Shown here one piece after another: positions 49,655 to 60,800 of a stretch of DNA of 64,000 nt (its first letter is position 1; each line of letters begins with the position of its first letter). The position numbers and the translations under genes are program-made. The DNA lies in assembly GCF_001577835.2 (NCBI RefSeq), contig NC_029516.1, forward strand, positions 115,727,302 to 115,791,301, read 5' to 3'. The notes under the pieces were generated by a model, which saw nothing but the letters and a program-made list of their open reading frames with translations, searched no databases and had not been told where the DNA came from. The stretch is from Coturnix japonica. Taxonomy: Eukaryota; Chordata; Aves; Galliformes; Phasianidae.

Positions 49655-49712
49655 GAACAGGGAGATCTTAGTGGTCCCTTCCAACCCACCCATTTTATGA
49701 TTCTATGATTTA
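49655..49712 (+). mobile_element. CR1 LINE, 3' tail
   Basis: GGTCCCTTCCAACCCACCCA, TTTTATGATTCTATGATTT: a sense CR1 terminus of under 60 bases. Confidence 0.75.
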
Positions 49713-51690
49713 GTTATAATGCAAGAGCAACTCAGCTACCCCACCACAAATACCAAAACTTCAGTGGGTAGTAAGGCACATAGAGGTGTATCAGTTAATA
49801 GCCTGATAGCTGAAAACTAAGCAAAATGCTACCTTTTATCCAGACATAACTAACAGAAACCCCCTTTGAATTCTGCTTCTGTGGCAGAAAACCAAAATGT
49901 TGCATTTCTAGGACTACTAAAAATGAAAATACTTAATTTTTTTTAAAATTATTTATTTTAAGAAAAATCACAATGATGACAGGAGGGTTTAGTAAGTATT
50001 TTTATGGCTTGCAAAAGCTGGAAAAGAATTCAAGAGTCTAGTTACTAACAGCAAGTTTGAACGTCCCCTTCATTCTGTTCTTAATAGACACCAATGTATT
50101 TCTGTCTCCTCTACACTTGGCACTGATATGTTTCTTCATGCAGATAAGCTGTACATTTAATTTCTTTTATTTACATAGATCAGATGTTTACGTATAAATT
50201 GCTCTCCCACCCTTGAAAACACTTAGAAGTTTTAGCACTTTTCTGTCAAAAGCACAAGTGGGCCAAAAAGGAAGTTTACAAATTAATGCCACCATGACAA
50301 AATGCTAAAATCTGTGTAAGGCTTTGTTGCAGGCTAAGAAATAAGTACAATACATTCTTAAATGAATTATCATTGGCATACATTCGTATTTGAATGCGTA
50401 GATGTGCATGTTTAATATCCAAATTCATGACGACTTCTACAACGTTGCACAAAATACCCTCTTTCTGTAGAACTGTCAGGTGGCTGAGGCATGTTAGTAA
50501 GACAAATATTGCAAAACTGCATGAAAACTAGAATCGTTTAGAATAAAAGCCAACAGAACTAGTCGGACTATTCCTTCCAGCCTGAACTGGTTATTATTCC
50601 AGACTTAGTCCTTTAACTGTTAGGAAGTGCACAGTTTCCTATGCTTGCATGGATCTTTGAAAACTCCTGGTAGCTTCCAGAAGCCACAGCAAACCTCACA
50701 AGTGCTTTCAGCTGAGAATGCAATCATTGTCTTTCATTGCAATTGCAATCCTTCACAGATCCAAAAGCATTCTTCACATGTATGTTTAGTGGATGTTTGT
50801 GGAGTGAGGCAGGGTTGCTCTGGTCAGTCTTGTTAGTCTGTATTTATTAACTGCAGTACAGTTTTCATCTTCTAAGGGTGTATTATGAGCCTTCTGAATT
50901 CAAAGTAACACGTTATTTTCTCTCATGTTTTTGGTTTTGTGATCCTGGTGATGTTAATCCCCACTCTCCAGCACTTCATTAACAATTCAGACAATCAGTC
51001 TTACAAGTTGTACAAAATACAGCCGTGGCTCTGGTTTGTACATCAGGCTTTCCCACATCTGACCAGCTTAGCAGCTGCTATGCAAGAAGAGCCTGAGAGG
51101 ACCAAGGGTCTGTATGCACTACTTTGTTGTTCAGAATCTGTACCAGACAGACATAATGAAAAATATACAAAAACATCTCTGAATTTTTTATCTTTTTGGT
51201 GGCTGACCAAGGCAGCTACACAGACTGTATCAGCAGCACCCACATCAAGATCCATTATCACCAACAAACAGTGAGCTATTTCATTTGCTTTGCTTCCAGG
51301 TGCCTGCATCAGATCCCAAGTTGTTTGGTCAGTACATTCACTCCATACAGGATATTAAAACAAAACAAAACCTTTGAACTGCCTAAAAGCAATGGCATAA
51401 CAAAACATAAACTTCTTGTATTTTTTTTGGAGAGGTAAGAAAAAGTTAAACATACTGAATGCACTTGAGGCACACACATTTGTCATAGGAGTAAAGGTAA
51501 GAACATCTCCTATCATTAAGGCCGTATATTGATGTGCAACACTGCTTCACAGGGCTAACCGTACAGAAGCACTCGGGTCTAAGTCACACTCAAAAATGTT
51601 TCAAACGTCATGGACTGTGTTGTCTCACACAGTTACAGTCTCTGCTGTTTACGTTATACTTTTTTGTTTCCTTCTTTTTTTTTTCTCCTT

Positions 51691-51700
51691 TTTATTTATT
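51691..51700 (-). terminator. CD99: Candidate CD99 polyadenylation signals
   Basis: Two overlapping AATAAA hexamers on the minus strand, 75-84 bases past the CD99 stop, within a long A-rich (T-rich on +) stretch. The low complexity makes them easy to hit by chance. Confidence 0.35.
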
Positions 51701-51774
51701 TTTTCTTTTTTTTTTTTTTCCCCCAGGCAGAATGCAGGCTCTCTATCCAGTTTCAATGGTCACCATCGTTTCTC

Positions 51775-51800
51775 TTAGTTCTCCAGAAGCGTGCGCTGAA
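51775..51800 (-). CDS. CD99: CD99 terminal coding exon
   Basis: A 26-nt coding part, VQRTLLEN then TAA at 51775-51777, after acceptor CTTTTAG. Nearly identical to the human CD99 C-terminus. Confidence 0.95.
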
Positions 51801-54800
51801 CTAAAAGGCAAGAAACAATTTAAGATTAGTACACTAAGTTAACATACATTCTAATATATATGTTGTTAAATAACAGCATATTTGGACAACAGGTATTTTC
51901 AGTAGACATTCGAAACAGTGGTTTCTAGAATCTCCTCTTACCAGGTGGCTCAGATTGTGCTCCTCTATGGCTGTCCATATTCACATTCTCTTCATCTGCT
52001 GGGAAAAAAAAATATATGCTCAGCTCTGAAATTTCCCACATTCAAACATACCTGTGCCTGGTTGGACTGATGTATTATTATCTGCCTTCACCAATGATAG
52101 ACTTGACTAGAGAGACCAGATAGACTAGAAAGACAGAAACAAAACTGCTGTCCCACCTATCACCTAAAGCACTCCCCAAGTTCTCTGATCCAAGTTCCAT
52201 ACCACTCAGGTGAAAAGGAACGAATCACCACAGAAGAAAGATCATCTGGGGAAAAATACCCAGGTAGATGTCAAAAACCCAATACAGAGGCAAGCATCTT
52301 GTGAAGATACAAATGCGAGACTTACAAAGATAGAAATGATCGTGTATTTTCCAGCACTGTGGTCTGTAATCTCCAGCCTTCACTCAGTTTTCTTTAAATA
52401 ATTGTTTTTTGTACTCACTCCTGCTCACTCTTTAGCAGGAGGTAGTTTATTTCAAGGAAAACAGAAACTTAAGCCTGTCTGCTTTTGAAAGTCTAAGTTT
52501 TGGGCACAGCATAATAGAGAATCCCTGTCTTGGATAGAAGAGGTAGCACCTAGTCAATATGAATCCACTGCATTGTTAAAACTACCTGATGCGTAAAGTA
52601 AAAATTCTAGCTCCCATATTAAATACAGAAAAGCAACTCTATAAAAGGTGAAAACAAAATAATTTAGAATTCTTACCGCTTTGTTTGAAACAGAGTTTCT
52701 TCTTCTGGTAAGCAATGAAACTAGATACTGCTCCAATTGCAGTGGCAGCCACGGCACTTACAATTCCAGCTATTGCTCCCTGAGAAGCTGGAAAAAAAAA
52801 AAAAAAAAAAGGTTCTGCAGACACTATTTTAGCATCAAAAGTTGTTGGAGTACTAAGTTGTCTTTGCAAGAATTTATGAGTGCATAAAGTAGTTCTGAAT
52901 AGATGGAGTATTCTAGAATAGCTGAGTTAGGCCTGTAGGTTAAGAGTTGGTGGGCGGGGGGTTTAGGTAGGTGTGTGTACAGATTCTCTCGCGTGCATCG
53001 GGTTTTGCAAAGCGGGTGTACACGTCTGCATGGGATTTAGATGGTATATAAGGAGTGTGATGCAGCAATAAATTGAGATAAGACTTCATGGCATCCATGT
53101 TTGTGTCTCTCCCCCGGACAGTCGAGCTCCCGGGATAAGTCGGGTTAATTGGCGGATACGTCACAAAAGCGATGTCAAACTTGTATTGTCTAAGCCTGTG
53201 AACACTTCTAAAACCCAATAAACATGAAATTGTAACATGAAACTGTATTAATCAACTTTTTATATCTTTGCGAGTAATAAAAAGTAAATCTTTTAATTTT
53301 ATAGCCATTAATTTCTCAGTAGTGTCTACCGTTAAGACACTTGAGTATATGTGGTTTAAGTTCTGCTATTTTAAAAAGGCTTCCCTTTCATGACCAAACC
53401 TGAGTTACACGAACACAGTCATAGCACCAGCATTGCTGAGACACTTTGAATCATTTCCTAAAGAGTTTTCAAAGATTTATAAAAGAAAAGCTCAAAGGTA
53501 AGAGTTATAGATTCTATGTTTTGAAGCTGAAGCCCTCTGTTAACAATAAGCATTCTAGTGGAATATTAGCAACAAAAGAAAAGCCAGAAACATGTTTCAG
53601 ACATACAGACACCATGCACTGAAACTATTGCACTTACCCTCACCATCTCCACCCTTGTTTGTAACTGAGTCCCTTTCTCCTACAAGAATGAAGAGAAGGT
53701 TTAGTTTTTACACGTCTTAAGAACAGTGGTATTACTATTTTTTTTATTTTTTTTTTTTTTTGGCCAGTTAGTCAAGGAAAATGACAAGCCATTTGCTGAT
53801 GAACAAATTATTATACATCTATATAGCATAGATAATCATGTCCATATAATATTAAGCTCTCTGACTTTCAAATGTTCTTTTTTCAAAGTGCAAGTCACTG
53901 TAACATTAACTCCAGGATTTGGCACTGAGTGCTTCTACAAAACTAGCACAGCACATCTGTGAAGGCCAACTTCATTAACTTGCCTTCCACCACAGGAGAA
54001 TACTCAGTGGAGAACATCGCATAATTCTAGGTTAGGCTTAAAATGTATTATCATTTCTCAAATCTCAGCCTCACTTACTAAGTAGCTTTGCTACTCTCTT
54101 AGCAAAAAGATTAAAGTTCTGTAAATACTACCCTGATCTGTCACTATAAAATTTATAAAACTTGCAGCACTCTGAAACAGAAACTCACGCTGATGAAAAC
54201 GCTGTACATGTCCCAATGGTTGATATTATAACCATCGATTTTTAAGTTACTATTCCAAAGGAACCTTGGAAGGTGAAAGCTTCCCCAAAATTACTCTCAG
54301 TACCCACTAAGATAACTTTGTTAGAAACCTGCTACATGTCAAATCCACATCAAGTTATTCAAACTAACACTGACCAGGAAGTAATGAAATTGCAGTAATG
54401 CACACAGGGCTGACTACCACACACTAATGATGACCGATATTGTGACTTGCTCCCCACGACCATCTCTATACTCAGATGCACCCCAACAATTATGAACAGA
54501 AGAAAATTTAGAGCAATACTTGTAAGCTATAAAGGTGGTTACATATCATGCAGTGTAGATATACCCTGCATCATTTGGAAGTCTAAGGATCAATTCATGT
54601 GGAAGGGGTGAAATCTGAGAACGCATCTCAAAGACCATCTTGTAACCCACTCTTGGGCTCCTTACCATAAGATACTAAAGATACTGAAACAAACTGAGAG
54701 TCCTTCACAGAAGATCTTAAAAAAAAAAAAAAAACAACAAAAAAAAACCATCAATCAAACACCTGGATGCCTTTAAAAACCATATTCATGATGAATTCTG

Positions 54801-57800
54801 AAACAAATGCCATATTCACATCTCAGTTTTAAAACCTATCAATCTGAACGTAACAGTAAAAATCCCTGAAGGTTGATTTCACCTCTTAGTTACCTGGTAT
54901 TTTTTGCTAAAGGCAGAACACGTTGGCTTTGAACTAAAGGATATCTTGTCATGTTTCAGATACTAGAATCAGAGTTGTTAAAAATTAGACCATGTTAACC
55001 AGCTTGCATGTAAGCTTTTATCAAAAGCTCAGGTATCCACGGGATCAGTAGGAAGCAGAAACTACTATCTTACCATTGCTACCACTGCTGCCACCACCTC
55101 CACCTCCTTCACTTGGTAAACCACCATCAAATAGATCTGAATCATCAAAGCTGCCTATAAAAAGTAAAAACATTATTATTATTAGAACACATAGTTCTAA
55201 GTTCAGTGAAAAGACACTTCAAGGCACATACTGACATGCAAATATTCTGCAGTTGATTCAGTAAGAATCTATGGGGGTTCTAGGCTCAGGGTCATGATTA
55301 TATGTTCACATTCCAAAAGCCCTCTCAGTCTTAGGTCCCATTGGCTGAGCACTATACATATATGTATATAGATGTATATACACTGAGTAAATGAGAAAGG
55401 CCTGAGTCCAAGATCAGATGTTACAGCAGGTACTACCTACTAAACAAGCAAGAACCTCTGTAGGCTACTTCTGTTTGGGCAGCAGAACAACTCTACTGAG
55501 GCACATGTGACCTGCACTCAAACATATGTTGTCTACCAGGCAGTAGAAGGAGCATGAACCAGGGAACACATTCCAAGCAAGAACTCTTCACAACACGCAC
55601 ACTCTGTCCCCTCCTTTAAAGTTGTAAGGAAAGTGACTCAACAAGTTTGTTATGGAATTTCAAGACTGCTGCAAAGCTTATTTGCAAGGTAATTTTCCCT
55701 CAGTTCTCAGTGTCATCTGACATACTGTGCAGCTAATTAGAAAGGAATAATTATTAGAAGTTTAACTGGGATAGTAAAGACACATCGTGATTTAGGTGCT
55801 TACACTAGAAGCCTTACCAGATTGTCTAGGTTTTTCAGGTGTAGCTGGCCTGGGGTTATCTGCACACAAAAAATATATACAGGGGAAAAAACAAAGAGAG
55901 GTTAAAAGATCAAATGCAGTCTATAATACAGTAACTCTGAAATGGCCTGGGACAGAATAAAGTAACCAAACTTATTACTGTGAAGAGACCAAGAGCAGAG
56001 CATATAGTGGCCTTGAAAAACTACTCAACTTATAAAACAGTATGAATCATCTCTATATCATGTTGGTTTGTTGTTTTTTTTTTTAATGTTACCTCACACT
56101 GTTGTTTTATGTTAAACACTGTACTTTGAGTTAATGAAATTAATAGTGCTTCTATTACATCTGTCTGTATGTCAGACTTTTTTATGCCTGAATATACACA
56201 GCAAAGTTCACTAAGTCTTATGCAGCATTTCAATTTTTAAATCTGATTTTCAAACACCAAATTTCAGGTTTTTTTCTAGTAGATACAGATTATTCTACTG
56301 TTTCCTCTTTTAAAAGTGCCAGATCAATCACTTCCTGGCTCTAGGACAAATCAGATCAGGTGTCCTTAGGCTCTCTGCATTCTCAACATAAAGAGGCCGG
56401 CCCATTCAGAGCACAGTTCTAAGACCCCAACTTAGGCTTCCAACTCTACAAAGGATCCTCTCTCTTCATCTACCTTAACCAACTGATTCACTCACACAAC
56501 TGTTTCTCAACTAGCCACCTCTGTTTTCAAAATGTCAGTGTTTGGAAACAGACTGCTTGAACAGGGAGAAAACTTCAAAGCTGGTTAGCTAAGCTGGCTG
56601 TACTGCAGCAGGTCTAGTGATGGTTCCTCAAATGCTACCAGACATTATCTGCCTAACTAGATGCTTCTTTTACCAGGTGTGTGAAAGGAAACTGACTCAA
56701 CAGGTTTGTTATAGAATCTCAAGAATGTTGCAAAGCTTATTTGCAAGGCAATTTTTCCTCACTTCTCAGCGTTTATCCAAACCAACAGCTCACATGAATT
56801 GCAGCCTATTAAAAAGGAATAATTATTAGAGGTTTAAATGGGACAGTAAATACACATCACGATTCAAGCATCTGTGCCAGCAGCCTTACCAGAGTCTTTA
56901 GGCTTTGAAGGTTGATCTGGCTTGGAACCTATGGACAAAGAGTGTTAGAATGGATTACTTCAGATTTAAATGCTACTTCCTGTAAGTAATTATTTATGGA
57001 CTTAGTGCCATCTAGTGAACACACAGCAATGAAACATGTAGGACTTTGCTAAGAAATGTGAGGTCTGTTACTTTAATCAACTCAGTGTCCCTATTACATT
57101 TAGATAATACAGGACGGACAGACATTGCACCATATACCTCTGAGCAGTATCCAGAAAATCCTGATACTTACTAGGCTGAAGAGCATCTTCCAAGTTAAAG
57201 CCACCATCTATGAAGAAAGAAAAGACATTTTAATTGCAGTGTGAAAACTGAACTAATTTCACACTAATTTATTTTTTTACACAAAATGCACCTAGCAATG
57301 TTTTCACCAAGAAAATAATGGCAGGCCCATTCAACAGAAGTACATCACAGAGCTACAAGGCATCATCTGCCCAGCAACATGCTGATTTTGGAGGTCATGG
57401 GATAACCCATGGGCCAGCTCAAAGTAAGCACGCTCAAGATGAGCAAGCTCAACACATGCAGACTGAAAACCAACAAAATAATTTCTCAAAGGGCTTTTAA
57501 GATTGTGAACTCATGGAGCAACTTTGTAAAAGCAGGTAGCAAAAGACTCCAAAATGCAGAAATTCTTTTGCCATTAGGGAATTACTTTGTTTTTATAGAA
57601 ACATCGAATCTCCATGAGCCACTAAACCGAACAATTCAAGGTCTCAAACTGCTACATACAACTACACTTGACCGTAAAAGGCATTACATGGAAATGAGAA
57701 CTCACCATAATCTGATGGTGGTGGCCTCAATGTAACTCCTGTTAAGTGAGAGAGAAACAAAGTTGAAATAGAATTTCCTACACTGTTACAAAGAGACATA

Positions 57801-60800
57801 CAAGACAAATTTAAGCCTGTATCTATACAGCAGTAAGGACAAGATACACCCTATAGTTTTCTTCTCAAGATTAGCCCCAAGGACTGCTATTCACCCAGTC
57901 ACCCAGAACACACTACCTCAATACATTCATGAAACAAAGTGGCTTTCCAGCATGTATACAACCCTGTGATCTAGGCAGGAGGTTCTGATCTCTGCTGACT
58001 TGTGGCAGTGATAGAACCTGAAGGAACGGCTAAGAGCTGTGTCAGGGAAGGGTCGAGCTGTTCATCACCAGGGTGTGGTCAGGAATGGATCAGGCTCCCC
58101 AGGGAAGTGATCACTGCACTGAGCTGCTGGAGTTCAAGTGCACGGACAAGGCCCTCAGCCATATGGTCTGATATTTGGGCAGTCTCACGTGGAGCTGGGA
58201 GTTGGACTCGGTGATCCTTAGGAGTCCATTAAAACTTGGGATATTCTGTGATTTAATGGACTTGTGCAAGACCACTGCCAATGCATCCTTATCTCTAAGC
58301 TGGAAAGATATTAAGTCCAGATTTGGATAAAGAATTGTTTGGATGGTCATAACCAGAGGGTTGTTGTTGATGGCTCTGTGTCAGAGTGGAGCTGGTTACA
58401 AGTGGTGTTGTCCCACAAGGGTCCATCTTTGGACCAGTGCTTTTTAATATTTTTGTCAGTGACTTAAATGATGGGATCAAGTACACTCTCAGTAAGTCTG
58501 CAGATGACAGTAATCTGAGTGGCTCAGTTGACACCACCATAGAAGGGAAGAACATCAAGAGAGACCTAGGCAGGTTCAAAAAGTTGATCTACAAGAACAG
58601 AGTTAGGTTCAACAAAGCCAAGCCCTGGGCAGCCTGAACTGGTCGGTGGTAGCCCTGCCTGTGATAAGGGGTTGGAATTGAATGGTCTCTAAGTTACTCA
58701 AACTTGAATTCTGGCTTGTTTTTCTCCTCAAATGTCTACATTTTTCCAGACCCAGTCCCACAAGGAAGAATACCTGAGCAAACACACACATTCATCTTTG
58801 TGTTTTCATGCTGTGGAGGTTTCAGCTGAAGCAGAAAAGAAACTATTTCTCTCACTGGGACCACCTTAAAACTTAGTCTGAGGACTGCAAATGGTCCCAG
58901 TCACAGCAGTTTCTCTCTAGAGGAGGAAACCAATATAAAAGAGTGTGCACACAATGACATCATTATTTTAAGGGACTGTTTTTGCACATGATGTTCATGG
59001 AGAAGTAATTTAGAGTGATACTGTCAATAATAAGACACGTTTTGAGACAGCAATTAAGAAACTTGAGGGTTAATAAAGAAAAACTCATTCAACACTGGCT
59101 AGAATTAGTTGGTTTTCTATAACCACAGCTCTACTTTCCAAGCATCCAGCAAGATGTCAGGCTCTTCAAAAACATAATTTATCCCAATAATGATAGCAAA
59201 ATCATCAACATCTTACTTACAAAACTCATTACAACAATCTGTAAGCCAAAGTGCCTGTGGTCTCATTTCCAAAGACTGGTTGTTTCTCCATTACTTGAGG
59301 CCTTCATATCTCTTAAACCACTTGCTTTTATGACTATACTCGCTCAGTTTTACTATGGGTAGGAACAACTAAAATAACATTTCAAATACTCAGCTAGAAA
59401 AGGAAGAGTTTCTGAACCAGGAATTCAGCAGGTATTAGGGAAGAAACCATGACATATAATGCAGATAAAGATACAGTATTAGATTGAAGGTAGTAGTAGG
59501 ATCCAAGAGCAAACAAAATCAGCATGAATGTGCCGTGCTCCTTAAAGGTTTAAGCAGCACCCAGAGTAACTGAGCTTATGAGCTTTCCCTTAGCCTAAAA
59601 TAAAGATATATGCAAATAAAGCTAATTAGCACCATACAGCAGATATTTCTGTCTCCCAAGGGCATGAGCAGATTCCAGAACATCTCAGAAGTGTCCACAC
59701 CATTTTCCATCCACACCCACAGTTCAAATCGATATCAGTCAGCTCCTTCATCAGGCCATTCCCAGTAACTGGTAGAGGTTATGTCAGATGGAGTGACTAA
59801 CAGCACTTAAAACAAAAAGTGAAATACTTTACCTTTACATGAGACAAAGTACTTCAGAACAACACAAGTTTTGGAAAGCTGATGAGCCAGAAGGGATTCA
59901 AAAGAGCTAAGCAGCTACAAAAATAGGGGTCATTCACAAAGACTCATCGGTGCTCCCAGTTATTTACTGTTACAGTATTATCTGTTCGTGCAGCATTAGC
60001 AGCTCTGAGTTGAAGGAGTTCCCTCCATGAGTCACATGCATGGCAACACACCAAGAAAGGCGAGCTGCGATGAATCACCACAAACTTTCTTGAGCAACAG
60101 ACAGATGGAATGTTGTTTATCTAAAAATGCCGGTGTTCTCCTTCCCCAGTCCCAGAAGACAGAAGCTCCCCTCCTCTCCTAGCACCCTGTGCACACCCCA
60201 GCGCTGAGCCAGCACTCTGTGGCTGGCACAGACTTGGAGGCAGCAGGGAGCTCATTCCTGTTCCACCACTGGGTTCTACCTGCTGCTCCTTAGGTGGCCT
60301 GGATTCAGCTCTGTCCTTCTGCCTAGCCAGTCCTCTTCATGAAATCAGCCGAAACATTCATATTAACGAGGCCTCTAATTTCTGCATGTGGTTTGACAGG
60401 ATCTCTGGTGGGTGGAAGGCTGGTAGCCACAAGTACACAAACTCAGGAAACCAAACTAAACACATTCTCCCCAGCTTCCACTGGGTAGCTGGACTTTACT
60501 TTCCCTTGTCTCACATTCTCCTCAGGGGACTTAGAAGAAGTAGAAATATCCTACACCTAATCGTAAGAGAAGCTGTAGAAAGTACAGGAAGACCAACACA
60601 GGCAACCTTGTTTATGCAGCAGTTAAAATAAGAGCAGAGTCATTACCACTCTTATAATTGCCTTTTTAAGCTTGTTTCCAACTCAAGTTTTGCCCCACCA
60701 GCATTAGTTACCTACTATAAAGGACACACTGCTCGGTTATGACACTTATTTTCCAACATGCCATAAGTGAGCAAAACCCAGATAAGCAACTGGATCAAAA

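Larger units (their letters stand above)
46079..51774. other. XG upstream region and intergenic stretch to CD99
   Basis: 5.7 kb between the XG start codon and the CD99 stop codon. It holds the XG promoter (not resolvable; no CpG island), a tRNA-like SINE and a short CR1 tail near 49.4-49.7 kb, a CA run at 47459-47470 and the CD99 3' UTR at its right end. I see no other coding exon. Confidence 0.5.
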
